Below, piece after piece: positions 1 to 10,884 of a stretch of 64,000 nucleotides of DNA. The position numbers were made by a program, and so were the translations under genes. The notes below the pieces were generated by a model that saw only the letters and a list, made by a program, of their open reading frames with translations, was not told where the DNA came from and ran no database searches. Where the stretch lies: contig WHVD01000004.1 in assembly GCA_015178975.1 (NCBI GenBank), forward strand, positions 1,798,001 to 1,862,000, given 5' to 3'. Numbering within the stretch: the first letter of the stretch is position 1; each line of letters starts with the position of its first letter. The DNA comes from Hysterangium stoloniferum (Eukaryota; Basidiomycota; Agaricomycetes; Hysterangiales; Hysterangiaceae).

Positions 1-285
1 GCGAAAACGGCGGGTATTGGCTTGCGCACAGGAACACATCGACCAGAACTTGTGCATGAATTGACCACACTATTTTCCTTCAATGCGAATGAACTGGCCA
101 TCAAGATGGAAGTGCGATTGCTCATGTCGGCGGCGATAGAGGGGTTATACCGAGCAGTAGGTGTGACCTTGAGGGAGTTTGTTGGTCGATGTGAAGCTGT
201 TCTGGAGGTAGGAGATAGAGATGATGTCCCAGTATTAAAGCTTGGTACTTTACGAGTGACATCTACCGACATGAAAAGTCAGTGA
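1..285 (+). CDS. 3' end of an unknown gene (partial)
   Basis: The frame is open from base 1 to a TGA at 283-285, giving at least 94 residues, so this is the C-terminal end of something that begins outside the window. The peptide is mixed hydrophobic and charged with no motif I recognise. It is CpG-rich compared with the decayed repeats further along, so it is more likely host sequence than old repeat. It stops 24 bp before the G1 LTR. It could be a terminal exon or a chance open frame. Confidence 0.35.
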   Translation, partial: AKTAGIGLRTGTHRPELVHELTTLFSFNANELAIKMEVRLLMSAAIEGLYRAVGVTLREFVGRCEAVLEVGDRDDVPVLKLGTLRVTSTDMKSQ

Positions 286-308
286 TTGCGTAGTGAATAA
301 AGCAAGAG

Positions 309-952
309 TGTGAAGAGTCGATAGATTCTGACTGTTCGATATATGAAGAATAGTGTTTATTCAACTACTATTAGCAGGTATTGACCGTACAGTACAATAC
401 CGTAGATTACTAGACAAGCAGTACTAGTAAGAAGACACGCTACGCGTCACAAGAGCAACTGTACAGTTGCTCTTGACGGCTAGAATGAAAGAATGAAAGA
501 GTTGACCTTCACGGTACAACTCGTAGCTAGATGTAAAATAGATAATCAACGCGAAGCTGAATATCTAGAGTAAAGAGATAATAGCGCGAGTCGACTATAA
601 TGTCGACTAGCGCAAAGACCTTAGAGTGGAACTCGACCTTCGCAGTTCGAGTCCAAAGTACGTTAGTATGCGAGAGAATACTACCTTTATAGGTAGTTGA
701 GATGTTACCCTTGACACCTCTCGCTATTCGACGTCTGGGTCGTTTACGAGGTGGTGTCTGCTGGGTAAAAAGTGTCTGTCATTTTGGTGCCGAGAGTGCC
801 CATACATATACACAAAGCTTCGAACTACAAAATAAAGGTATGCTCGAAATATAGAAAGAATATAAAGAAAGAAAATAAAAGATAAATAATAAAGTACTAT
901 AATCCAACTATTATTCCTTAGTCCAATTATGCATATATGCATACCCTTTACA
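309..952 (-). repeat. G1 3' LTR (left copy)
   Basis: This 644-bp repeat matches 10885-11529. On the + strand it starts TGTGAAGAG and ends CCCTTTACA, so it has TG...CA ends in both readings. The borders were set by the adjacent G-rich tract on one side and the primer-site candidate next to the other copy. A perfect 24-bp palindrome lies at 451-474. Hand alignment against the right copy gives about 20 substitutions and one 1-bp indel. Confidence 0.93.
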
Positions 953-968
953 GTGCCCCCCAGTTCAA
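953..968 (-). other. G1 polypurine tract
   Basis: Reading the minus strand into the 3' LTR, a run of six G followed by CAC directly precedes the LTR start TGTAAAGGG. This is the expected place for the plus-strand primer of an LTR element. It supports placing the LTR boundary at 952/953. Confidence 0.6.
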
Positions 969-977
969 AGGGATGTG

Positions 978-3101
978 CTATACTAGGTGTCGAAGAGCAT
1001 CTGGGACGCCACCCCAAGCTTCCTGTGAGGATCCCCCAAGGTCCAAAATGATGTTTCCCCATCGTTCCCTTTTTACTCTGAAAGATTCGGCTATTCTCGC
1101 CCGAGCCCAATCACTAGAATTCCTGTACAAGGAGTTGGCCCATCGTCTGTAGGCTTTCTCTCTGCAACAAACGACTGTGCAGACACTAACCGGTGGAGCG
1201 GAAATCCGCACGAGAAGAGGAGCATTGGGGAGGGGAAACGAAGACGCGGGCAGCGGGGCAGGAACGTGTGGCTGCATGGTGGTCTCTGTGGGAGGTGTCA
1301 GGACGAGGGCCTCGAGTAAATCTACTAAGCCAGCAATAGAGAGGACATTCGCTGAGTCTGGGGGCAGACGGTGAAGCTCCACTATGATGTGCCAGAATAT
1401 AGAGAGTTTAATCTCCTGTGCTGCTCGCGCAAAGTTCTTCCCCTCTGCAAGATCCTCGAAGGAGAGATAGAAATCCTCCATTATCTCCGACAACGGAGCC
1501 AGACCGCGACAACTCTTAAGGCTCCCTTGAAGGACCGGTTGCTGAAGTACTGGCACGAGCTGTGATAGCACCCTTCTGACAGGAAACTGTTCGGAAGGGT
1601 AGTTGACAGCTACTCGCATCCAGAAAGTTGTGGATACGGGCTCAGTGAGGGGAACCGGGCTGTCGAGGACGGGAATAGGGGATTGTTCTTGGAGAGGAGT
1701 GGTGGCTTTCTGCATCTCCTTCGCCTTTCTGCTTGCCATGGGATCAATGACGTCCGGTGTAGGGGGGTCCAAATCGACATCCATTCGCTCTGGTGGAAGG
1801 TCCTGGATAGGGCTACCCAAGGACACGCAATATGAATACGGAGAGTCGGGAGGGATACCCGGTGACGGCGGAAGTTGGGTCGGTACCGGTATAGCTTTTG
1901 GGGAGGGAGAGAGACGAGGCGCCAGAATCGGGGCTGGGGGAGTGCGTGCCGGAAGAAGGACGGGAAGGGGCCTCGACCTTGGTGAAAGGCATGGGACTGG
2001 AATCGGGGAAGGTTTGCGTTGGGCTGAGGGAGTGTGTGCCGGGTGAAGGATGGGAGGGGGCCTCGACATCCTAAGTGAGGTTGGGACCGGTACAGCTTTT
2101 GAAGAGGGAGGTAAATGAGGCGTTAGAATCGGGGCTGAGGGAGTGTGTGTAGGGTGAATGATGGGAAGGGGCCTCAACGTTGGCGAAAGATGTGGGACCG
2201 GAATCGTGGAAGGTTCGCGTTCCAGTGACTGTTCACTAGGGCGGTGACCCCTCCATACTCTGGATGATGGTCTCCACGTTTGTCTTTGGTTGGGGTTGCT
2301 GGTTATGAAGCGAACTTTAGACGGGAGAAGGAACCCTTCATGGCAATCCTCTCCCAGAGATCGGATGCTATACACACCATTCCTGTTCTCGTCTTCCTCC
2401 TCATCCTCATCCGAGGAAAAATCAATTGGTCCCCTACGGTATTCTTTTTCTCGTTGGGGCAACGTTTGACCGTCCCCTCGGGTAAGAACTATTCATTGCA
2501 ACTTAATGCGTTGAAGTAGTTCCCAGTCGTAAAAGATGGTACCCTCCTTCTCCTTCCAGCTCTTGGTTCCCGTCGTCCTAATGCAAGGCGTCCCACCCTC
2601 ACTATCATCAGTCTCCGCGAAGTCGGCCCATTTCTCTCCCGGGGGGGGGGGAAGGATCGGTGCGGAAGCTCTGTTTCCGAATTGCGCTCTGTACTCACGC
2701 CACTGCCGCTTGGAGGGGACTCCTTCTCTTGCTCCCCTCACCTCCTGTTGACTTCTATACTCAGCACGCCTTTCTCTTTTGCGGGTGAGCCTCCTTGCAT
2801 TGTGTTCTTCCATAAACATTTCCTGCTTCCGCATGATAGCAGTGACTTCCTCAGATGACGGTCTGACAGAGGGGCCTAACGGCTTGCTCCAATCCGTACC
2901 GGTATTTCCCCCCGGCTCATCACCAAAGGAGAAAGTCGACAGGGGGGTTGATTCTTGGGTACCCCGATTGCTCTCGACATTGTCTGTACGAGGCACGTGG
3001 GTGATGAATCCCCCACTGGTCATGGATGTACTGGCTGTCAGGGCTCGCGGGACCTTTTTGAACTTAGGGAGGACTTGCTTGTTTTGTTGGAAAGGGAGCA
3101 T
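978..3101 (-). pseudogene. G1 third ORF (708 codons), split by one in-frame TGA
   Basis: One frame runs from ATG at 3101 to a stop at 978-980, interrupted only by a TGA at 2493-2495 (codon 203). Before the stop the protein is basic with a charged, probably helical segment (EEHNARRLTRKRERRAEYR). After it there is an acidic patch (DFSSDEDEEEDENR), then proline-rich tandem repeats at about residues 290-420 built on units like RPLPI, TPSAPIL and KAVPVPT, and a less repetitive C-terminus rich in Leu and Ala. It lies between pol and the 3' LTR, where envelope genes lie in some retroelements, but I see no signal peptide or membrane anchor. A CGA-to-TGA change would explain the break. I cannot assign a function; a nucleic-acid-binding accessory protein is a guess from composition. 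Confidence 0.7.
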
Positions 3102-3458
3102 TATAGCACGATAAAGTGGTGAAGTTGAAGATAGAGGGAAGGGCTGTAGATAGGTGAAGGACGTGGTGTGAAAGATAAAGAAAATTTATGCGAATTTACG
3201 TGTACTTTTTTATATATATTGAATTGAAACTCCGCTCGGTTGGTCGTTAAATAAAATTCATTAATTGTGGCCGGGTTTTGGGGAAATGTGTCCGCCGCCA
3301 ATTAGTGGTTGTCCCAATCGACCGGAGGGATAGAAAAATGAAAGAGAATAAAAGCCAATGAGATGGCTCACTGAATAACTGAGATATTTCTGAAAGGAAG
3401 TTACGAAAGAGATGGAATAAATGATAGAATAGATGATTCCTTGAGCGCATATATCCCG
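3102..3458 (-). other. G1 spacer between pol and the third ORF
   Basis: This is 357 bp of AT-richer sequence without a convincing reading frame. It could carry the promoter or splice acceptor needed to express the third ORF. I see no clear TATA box in the right place; a TATATATAT run lies at 3211-3219. Confidence 0.4.
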
Positions 3459-6400
3459 TTAAATGTTGAACAGCGCCTTGTACGCCCTCAGAAGTGCCAG
3501 AGCATTTCTGAGGTCAGTGCTGCTTAACCACGAATCCTCTTCAGGTCCATAACCTTTCCAGCACACCCTAAATAGCAGACGATTTCGCTGTTTCCTATGT
3601 CCAACAATAGCTTCGACTTCATATTCTTCATGATCTGATTTCAACTCTCTTAGGTTCTCAAGTTGGGGTCTTGGACCTAGCTTGGAAGGAGAGGGTTGAT
3701 ATTTCCGCAGATGATCCCGATTAATGACTGGATGCATCGGATACTCCAGGGGGATCTTAAGCCTAAATACTTGAGAGTTCAATTTCTCAAGGACCTCGAA
3801 TGGTCCAATCCGTCTTTGTATTAGTTTCTTCCCCATTCCCTTGACTTCCACCAGTTCGAGGGAGTGGGGGTTCACCAATACAAAGTCTCCCTCAGAGATA
3901 TCTTCTACAGGTCTTTGCTTCTTGTTATATGCTCGTGCTTGAATCTCTTGGGCTCGAGCGATTGAATCCCATGCCATCTGCCGATGATTTTCTAGCTCGA
4001 GGATCCATTGGTTGGCCATAGGGCTGTCTGATAGTTCTCTAGGAACTAGGGGTTCGTCACCTCCTAGGACTTGAGACATTCCTCTTGGAAGGTATCCCAT
4101 TAATAAGAAGGCCGGGGCATAGTTTGTGGAACTGTGAACAGTCGAGTTGTATGCGTGAACAACTACCTCAATCCACTGGGACCAGCTTTCCTTAGCAGAG
4201 GCACAATAGGCTCGAAGCATCTGTTCTATGGTCGCATTCATATTCTCCGTTTGCCCATCCGTTTGAGGATGATGAGCCGAAGATACCGCAAGGGTGGTAC
4301 CATAGATCTTACAGACTTCCCGCCAAAACCTGCAGGTCCATCTCTTATCCCGGTCACAGATTATTCGAGAGGGCAGTCCGAAGGGGCTTGCCACCTGTTT
4401 GACAAATATTCGTGCGAATCCTTCAGCCGTAAGGTTCGAAAAGGTAGGTATTGTAATAGCATAACGCGTCAATTTATTAACGGCGACGAAGACTGCGGAA
4501 TACGAATCCTTTCCTGAATCGGGTAGTCCAGTGATTAAGTCCATAGAAACTACCTCGAATGGCCTAAAAGGTACGTCAGCCGGTCTGAGGGCTCCTTGAC
4601 GAGTGGTGCGATCGACTTTGGTTTTTTGGCAGATGTTGCAGGTACGCGCGTACGACACACAATCTTGTAGCATTCTTGGCCAAAAGAACCGGTCTTTCAT
4701 CAGGTTGAACAACCGCTGGCCTCCGGCGTGTGCTCCCTCAAAAGGGTTATCATGTACCAACCTTAAAATTGAGTTAATCATAGTTCTGGGTACACAGACT
4801 CGACCTTTCCAGTCCGAGTCGCGAAAGTACAGGAGTCGGTTTGCTCCCACGAAGTAGTGAGAAGGAGTAACAACCGCATTGGGTGAAGGGGTATCTAGAG
4901 CGTAGAGATTCCTGAAAACGGGGTCCTTTGAATAACCCTCTAGAAATTTCTTTATATATCCCTCCTCGATGCTGATTAGTAGCTGAGGATGACGCAATGC
5001 GAAGTCAGACTCGTCTTCCTGGTCGTTCCTTATTGCGTTATGAGAATCCCATTCTGACTGTCGGACCTTTTGAGTTACTCTGAAAGGTTCCATAGAATTG
5101 AGTATGGTAGAGAAGACTGCCTTCTTAGCGGGTTTGTCCTTCCATAGTTTTTCCTCAGTACTCTTGTCCAGAGAGGTCGAGGTGATAGCCTGCAAATCAT
5201 CTCTAATAGGGCTCACGAAGGCTGGTACCCGAGGGAGTCTGGACAGTGGATCCACGTTGCTGTGAACTCTCCCTGCTTGATGCAAAATCTCGAGACCTGG
5301 AAATGCAGCGTATATCACCCCCCATGTGGCTAGTCGACGATTAGTGTTCTCGTAAGATCTAGCCCATTGCAGAGCTGCATGGTCCGTAATGAGCAGAACA
5401 TGTTCACCTTCAATGAAAGGTTGAAAGTGGACTAGTCCCTCCTTTGCTGCTAACGCTTCCCGTTCAGTAGCAGAATAGTTACGCTCAGCACTTTTCAGTG
5501 TGCGACTCCAATATGCAATGACTTGTTCAACAGTAACTTCGGTCACCTCAAAAGTGGGTCCCCACGAATCCGACCACTCAATCTCGGGCTGTTTGGTTTT
5601 GTACCGATGAACAAAGGATGGCACATCCTGCGCACGGTCAAAAGCCAACTTGGCTTGGGCATAGATTTTAGTGTCCACTAAGTCTCCTAAAGCCATCTTC
5701 TGGACTTGTTGGAGGCAACAACCCAAGGCAAAATCCGAAGCGTCCGTATACAATCGGTAGGGCATCCCACTAACTGGATGTCCCAGCACTGGAGCTGATC
5801 CTAATGCGGTTTTAACATCCTCATAAGCTCGGACATGTTCAGCAGTCCACGTCCAGGGTGTTCCCTTTTTTAGGAGCGAGAATAAAGGGGACACCATCCA
5901 TGAATAGAATGGTATATATGCTGAAAAGTAAAGGACCATTCCAAGGAACCGTTGTAGGTCAGAAACCTTAGTGGGTGGGGCCAATTCCAATATAGCGTGA
6001 ACTTTTTCTTGGTGGGTTGAAAAACCCAACCTGGATACTTTATGACCCAATAACAATATCGAATTATATCCGATAAAACATTTCTTGGGAGAGAGAGTGA
6101 TACCGGCCGAAGCGATAGCGCCAAGCACCTGATTCAGGTGAAGCAAATGATCATCCCAGTTCTTAGAGAATATGACTATGTCATCGATGTAGACTAAACA
6201 AAAAATCCACAAGTAGGGTGCTAAAACTGTTTGCATGACGCGCTGAAATGTGGAGGGGCCATTTCTGAGCCCGAATGGCATCCTTTTAAATTGCCACAGC
6301 CCTCTATGGGATCTAAAGGCTGTTTTGGGCTTATCGTCCTCCAACATTTCTAATTGAGTAAACCCGGCTAGCGCATCGAAAGAAGAAAGAACATTTGACC

Positions 6401-8495
6401 CCGACAGCGCCTGCATGATCTCCGATTGACGTGGTAAAGGGAATTCGTCTGGAACAGTGAGATGATTAAGTTTCCGATAGTCGATGACCACCCGCGGTTT
6501 ACCATTGCGATATACTACAAAGGCTGGCGCTCCCCAGGGGCTTTTAGATGGCTCAATGACACCCTGTTCGAACCAGGTATCCATTTGCTCGTCTATAACT
6601 CTCCTATTGGCAGGGGACGAAGGGAACATAGGCATGGATATGGGCTGGGCTCCCTCTTTCAAGGGGACAGGGACTCTACATTCCACTTGCCCTAACCGTC
6701 CGTCGACTCCGAAAGCCTTAATGTTCTCAGTCAAAACTGATCTGAGACGTGGCAGGACCTCCGTTGGTATATCCGGTCCCAAATTGACTAACTTGTGAAG
6801 ATCCTCTGAGGCAAATTTCTCATTATCAGCCACTGCAGCCGTCTTAGGACCAGGCGGTTCGAAATCGTCCGCAATCTCTGGTTCAACAGGTGGCTTAGGC
6901 CTTTCTGAGGTGACTTGACGGTCCTCCTCAAGTTGAGAGAGACTTTCGATAAGGTGTGCGATCTTGGTCGCGCCTGCTACCATTAAACCTTTCTCCTCGA
7001 GTGACCTGGGCTTGTGAGCCCAACGAGCGGGGTCATGAATTATCCCTATTGTCTCCCCTCGTCGGATAGTCTTAGGGGTTAGCGATGGATTGGCTAAAGG
7101 TACTGCCGCACTATTCCTTGAAATTGCCGTGATTGGTGTGGCTAATATCGAACCGTCCTCGTTTTGCAATACAATTCCTTCAACAATCCATTCATCGCCC
7201 TCTAGATCTTCAACAAAAATAGGCACTAGTCTGGCTGACTCTGGATCGATAGTGCAATCCTCCAAGGCTCGCGCGACTCTTTCAGTACGCACACCTTTAT
7301 CGGGGAGAGAGGTGAGTTTGGATTGCTCCTTCTCATGCTTCCCGAAAGGGGCCTTATTGACGGTGAAGGTCAAAGGTTGAGGTTCCTTAGAAGAACTGGC
7401 TGGAATAAAACCCTGTCGTCCCAGGAGAATAAGTCTAGATCCCAACGGCTGATCTCTTAGAGTACCAATTTCATAATTAATATGGAAGTCTTCTCCTAAA
7501 AGAATTGGCACCGTCATTCCTCTAACGACATAAGTTTCTGCCGCGAACTTCAGTAACATTCCACTGTCGTCCTCCAGGTAAATAGGAATATTAACATATC
7601 CGATAACCTTAGCGTTACCCGTGAGCTGGATTAGACGTAACTTGAGTCCTTGTTTCAACTTATATATGCCCTGAAGCTCCTTGTAGAATTCCTCCGATAT
7701 AAGGGAAAGATCCGCTCCCGTGTCCATTCGAATTTTAACGCGTTCGGGTGAATCGGGAGTTCCTACATGACCGAAAACATGGAGCGCTGCAACTCCTATG
7801 CTAGAGTAACCACTGGGAGGATCCCGTTTTCGATAAAGGATCGTAGTATCCTCCTTCATCAGACGACTGGGACGAGGGTATTGGATTCGAGGCCTTTTAC
7901 TTTCCTTGCGCAGGGACAAGCTTACATTCCTGCGCTCACTTCGGCAAGGAACATGCTTCGAAGGGGAATCCAATACTGGATCATTGTCGCTGTCCTCCGA
8001 ATCCGAGTTCTCGTACGGTAGTAAATCGGGGGGGTTCCCGGGATCAAACGGGAAAGTGTCAACATCAGCTCCAGGCGAACAGAGCGAATTCGAACTGATT
8101 TGTTCGTGAGAATCTCCAGTCTGACAGTAGTTCTCGGTCAGGCCTTCAAGGTCCTGCCGATGAGCACTCAGCCGGTCTCCCTTTTCGAAGAAATCTGCGG
8201 CGAGTATGGATACATAAACTTCAGACGGAAGAGCTTCACCAGTCGTTCGATTTTCCTCCCTTACTAATTTGTCTCCGACTTGGGGCGCATAAATGGAAAC
8301 AAAAGTCAATTCGTCATCAGAGCTATTTACTTGTCCTTGTATAGATAGTCCATGAACCGCTTCATATAACCTTTGCTCCTCAGCTTCCTCCGACATATCC
8401 TGTGTGGAGCATTTGTTGATAGAGACATAATGAGACATTTTGCCAGCTTGAGGGCAGTCTATCTTAAAATGCTCCGGACTTCGCATATCCAACAT
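3459..8495 (-). CDS. pol: G1 Pol polyprotein (protease-RT-RNase H-integrase-chromodomain)
   Basis: The open frame of 1678 codons has no internal stop. Order of domains by residue: second half of a gag zinc knuckle (1-15), acidic linker, aspartic protease with active-site DTGADLSL (D258), reverse transcriptase with YIDD near 768, RNase H starting LYTDASDFALG near 917, integrase zinc-binding H..C/C region near 1250-1285, integrase DDE core (MDLITG, ICDRDK, HPQTDGQTEN, about 1317-1415), and a C-terminal chromodomain (YEVEAIVGHR ... FRVCWKGYG ... EEDSW) near 1620-1672. This order and the chromodomain place it in the chromovirus branch of Ty3/Gypsy; chromodomains usually direct integration into heterochromatin. 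All motifs that I can check are intact. Translation probably depends on frame entry from gag, because the frame begins inside the gag zinc knuckle. Confidence 0.95.
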   Translation of the reverse strand: MLDMRSPEHFKIDCPQAGKMSHYVSINKCSTQDMSEEAEEQRLYEAVHGLSIQGQVNSSDDELTFVSIYAPQVGDKLVREENRTTGEALPSEVYVSILAADFFEKGDRLSAHRQDLEGLTENYCQTGDSHEQISSNSLCSPGADVDTFPFDPGNPPDLLPYENSDSEDSDNDPVLDSPSKHVPCRSERRNVSLSLRKESKRPRIQYPRPSRLMKEDTTILYRKRDPPSGYSSIGVAALHVFGHVGTPDSPERVKIRMDTGADLSLISEEFYKELQGIYKLKQGLKLRLIQLTGNAKVIGYVNIPIYLEDDSGMLLKFAAETYVVRGMTVPILLGEDFHINYEIGTLRDQPLGSRLILLGRQGFIPASSSKEPQPLTFTVNKAPFGKHEKEQSKLTSLPDKGVRTERVARALEDCTIDPESARLVPIFVEDLEGDEWIVEGIVLQNEDGSILATPITAISRNSAAVPLANPSLTPKTIRRGETIGIIHDPARWAHKPRSLEEKGLMVAGATKIAHLIESLSQLEEDRQVTSERPKPPVEPEIADDFEPPGPKTAAVADNEKFASEDLHKLVNLGPDIPTEVLPRLRSVLTENIKAFGVDGRLGQVECRVPVPLKEGAQPISMPMFPSSPANRRVIDEQMDTWFEQGVIEPSKSPWGAPAFVVYRNGKPRVVIDYRKLNHLTVPDEFPLPRQSEIMQALSGSNVLSSFDALAGFTQLEMLEDDKPKTAFRSHRGLWQFKRMPFGLRNGPSTFQRVMQTVLAPYLWIFCLVYIDDIVIFSKNWDDHLLHLNQVLGAIASAGITLSPKKCFIGYNSILLLGHKVSRLGFSTHQEKVHAILELAPPTKVSDLQRFLGMVLYFSAYIPFYSWMVSPLFSLLKKGTPWTWTAEHVRAYEDVKTALGSAPVLGHPVSGMPYRLYTDASDFALGCCLQQVQKMALGDLVDTKIYAQAKLAFDRAQDVPSFVHRYKTKQPEIEWSDSWGPTFEVTEVTVEQVIAYWSRTLKSAERNYSATEREALAAKEGLVHFQPFIEGEHVLLITDHAALQWARSYENTNRRLATWGVIYAAFPGLEILHQAGRVHSNVDPLSRLPRVPAFVSPIRDDLQAITSTSLDKSTEEKLWKDKPAKKAVFSTILNSMEPFRVTQKVRQSEWDSHNAIRNDQEDESDFALRHPQLLISIEEGYIKKFLEGYSKDPVFRNLYALDTPSPNAVVTPSHYFVGANRLLYFRDSDWKGRVCVPRTMINSILRLVHDNPFEGAHAGGQRLFNLMKDRFFWPRMLQDCVSYARTCNICQKTKVDRTTRQGALRPADVPFRPFEVVSMDLITGLPDSGKDSYSAVFVAVNKLTRYAITIPTFSNLTAEGFARIFVKQVASPFGLPSRIICDRDKRWTCRFWREVCKIYGTTLAVSSAHHPQTDGQTENMNATIEQMLRAYCASAKESWSQWIEVVVHAYNSTVHSSTNYAPAFLLMGYLPRGMSQVLGGDEPLVPRELSDSPMANQWILELENHRQMAWDSIARAQEIQARAYNKKQRPVEDISEGDFVLVNPHSLELVEVKGMGKKLIQRRIGPFEVLEKLNSQVFRLKIPLEYPMHPVINRDHLRKYQPSPSKLGPRPQLENLRELKSDHEEYEVEAIVGHRKQRNRLLFRVCWKGYGPEEDSWLSSTDLRNALALLRAYKALFNI

Positions 8496-10807
8496 TCCTT
8501 GGTGGGTTTGACCGCACTCTTCTTGTTACTCCTCTCGAAGAACATTTTTCCGTGACGCTTTCCCTGCGTTGGATTAGCGACGTCAGGGACGGTCCTTCTC
8601 GTCGAGCCTCTCTCGTTAGTCTCACTAACGAGAACCTGGTTAGGTGAAGGGAAGTCGTCGATGACTCTAAAATCCACTTCCTGACCCTCTGCTAACATTA
8701 CGCGCGGTTTCTGGAACCTGTAACGTTCCCGGTGTGTTTGAACCCAAGCGTTAATCAGAGCTTCTTGCAGGTTATTAGCATAAGTCTGCAAACTCATGAT
8801 ATCGTCGATGGGTTGTCCTTGAAGAAGGTAGAGCCATTCCGTAGGCAGCGTGAGAATGAGTCTGCGTGTCTCATCTCCTCTGTCCTGGTGGAACCCATAC
8901 AGAAAACGATAGAGTTTAACTCTCCGTTGGATGTAGTGGACGGGTGTCTCGCGATCGTGACCAACTTGTCGAAATTTCATGGCTTCCCATTCTAAGGCCA
9001 AGGATTCACGCCAGCGAGTTCCAAGCAATCCTTCCACAATGCCCCAGAGAAATGACCCGTGAGATTGACTGAATTCAGTACGATGCTCACGGTCTAGGGT
9101 GCTCCACCAGACTTTAGCGTTTCCCGTAAGTCGTCTTGGCAGAGCGAGTCCTAACATCACACTCAAAGAGTCTGATATCTCCGCAAGACTCATGATGTCC
9201 ATGATATAGTCCAAGGCCTTGGATTGGGCTCCATCGTATTCGGGGAGGTCAGACCATTTGATCTTGAGGTCGCTGGTGTTAAGAGTGATCTTCTTGTCCT
9301 TAGGTAAGTCATCAATAAGCGTGCTGGCTTGAGACTGCATCGGAGTTCGAAAAGGGGTGTTAGGCACTCTATTGTGGCGCTCCCCACGTCCCGAGTTCCC
9401 TCCTCGGTCTGAAGTGCTCGGACTCCCGGATGAATCACTAGGGGGTCCTCCTGATGGCAAGAAGGGATTCGAAGTGATCGGCAGAGAATGGCGGGGACCG
9501 TCTGGATTCAGCGATCCTCGACCAGCGACTGGGCCAGCTATACCCTCAGTGAACGCTGTAGAGAAGGACGGTCGACCCTTGCTGGCGACTGATCGATTTC
9601 TGACAGTGGTCACCTCGTTCCCGACGTTAGGGCTGTTGGAAACTCCCTCAAACGCGACGCGAGAGCGAGGATCTCCCTGAAAAGGCATGGGACCAGATTC
9701 CATCGTGATTTGTCTCTCCATCTCCATCGTGTTCGGGAGTCGACGCGGCTGAGGTTGATGAAAGGGAGCACAGACCTCAATCCTCTTTTCTTGAAGACGT
9801 TCTATCACCTGCATCCTCAAGTCCAGCGGAAAGTCCTCCATTATCACAGGACGGTTGAGAGAAGATAGGAAACGAGTATCTGGAGACCCATTTAGGTTGC
9901 GAATGAATGAATCAGTCGTGGAGATAGGCGAATCGGGGACCTGAATCGAGTCGTTATAGGGGAGGAGTACCTCTAAAACCATTTTATCGAGTCTTCTTTG
10001 ATTTCGTCTCAGCCGACCCCTTAGAGTGAAGTATGCAAACGGCAGATTTGGCGTGACTCCATTGAGAGACTCCTCCAACATGCAGATGTACATGTACTGG
10101 TAGTCAACCTTAGGCACAACATGATCTCCGCCGAGCAGGACGTGCAGGATCTGCAACGCATCATCATGCGTACGAAGTGCCTCAAGGAAGAGAGAAAACA
10201 CCTCCTGCTTGAGAATTCTTCTTCCTCCTTCCATAGCGGTAGTCACCTCATTCGACCATTCGGGAATTGATCGGGTCAAGTCCTCGAGGTTCCCTGGTCA
10301 CGTGAATAAGTCTCGCGCCGATAAGATCGCTTGGTAATGACCCAACCAAACTGCTACAGTCACCGGTAAAATGGGGTAATCCGTATTGTACTCCTCTACA
10401 AAGGGGGTAACCAGATCCTCGGAGATTTGATCAGTGTAGTACATATCCCATTGTACATCGATGGGCTGAGCATAAATCATACAACCTCCGAGGAACTGCT
10501 TGAGGATAACCTGTCTCGGCGGGAACCTGAGAACAGGCGAGGGTGCTCAACCAGTCTCAACGTTGGCTCCAGGGGCGTTCGACTGCCCGAGTGACGAGCG
10601 TTCTTCAGGTGGGTCGGGTGGAATGTTTGTTGACGAATCCGCTACTACTCCGGAAGGATCCTCCAGAGGAGTTGATCCTTGGAGAGTCGACGAAGACTTC
10701 CTCAAAGTGACATTACAGGGTGGTTCCAAATTAGCAGATTTTTGATGAGGCATGAAGCCACTCGGAGCTGATGAAGACCTAGGTGTTTGGTTCTTGCCCG
10801 TAGTCAT
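8459..10807 (-). pseudogene. gag: G1 gag, interrupted by two TGA codons
   Basis: A single frame of 783 codons runs from ATG at 10807 to TAG at 8459-8461, with in-frame TGA at 10547-10549 and 10298-10300 and nothing else. Gag forms the particle that packages element RNA. The central part has the usual retrotransposon-gag look (ARVW-like LTGNAKVWWSTLDREH, then FLWGIVEGLLGTRW and WEAMKFRQ). The C-terminus begins a zinc knuckle (CWIC) but ends before the His and last Cys, which lie in the pol frame. All three arms of the frame are collinear, so I treat it as one gene. Both stops would be CGA (Arg) one transition earlier. The ATG is about 77 nt from the 5' LTR. Confidence 0.85.
8473..8495 (-). other. 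gag/pol frame change inside the zinc knuckle
   Basis: Gag is read up to the codons for Cys-Glu at 8480-8485, then a -1 change enters the pol frame. The two halves together give a perfect CX2CX4HX4C zinc knuckle, whereas neither frame alone has it. No XXXYYYZ slippery heptamer is visible. One A missing from an A run would explain it equally well. Confidence 0.7.
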
Positions 10808-10865
10808 TCGCGTGTTCGAGTTTTAGTAGTCCAATAATAAGATCTTTCTTCGTAGGAAAAGAACG

Positions 10866-10883
10866 GTCCGGCCCAGATCACCA
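10866..10883 (-). other. G1 primer-binding-site candidate
   Basis: One base inside the 5' LTR the + strand reads CCGGCCCAGATCACCA, which looks like the 3' end of a tRNA including the CCA tail. Read on the minus strand it is TGGTGATCTGGGCC, a typical primer-site form. I could not name the tRNA. Confidence 0.55.
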
Positions 10884-10884
10884 C

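Noticed and set aside
724-1110. Hydrophobic frames in the G1 LTRs (also 11301-11558)
   Set aside because: They lie in LTR sequence and reflect its AT-rich composition.
1603-2046. Glycine-rich 147-codon frame on the + strand
   Set aside because: It is the reverse reading of the proline-rich repeats of the G1 third ORF and has no independent support.
8470-8495. Classical -1 slippery site at the gag-pol junction
   Set aside because: No XXXYYYZ heptamer is present at or just before the point where frames must change.
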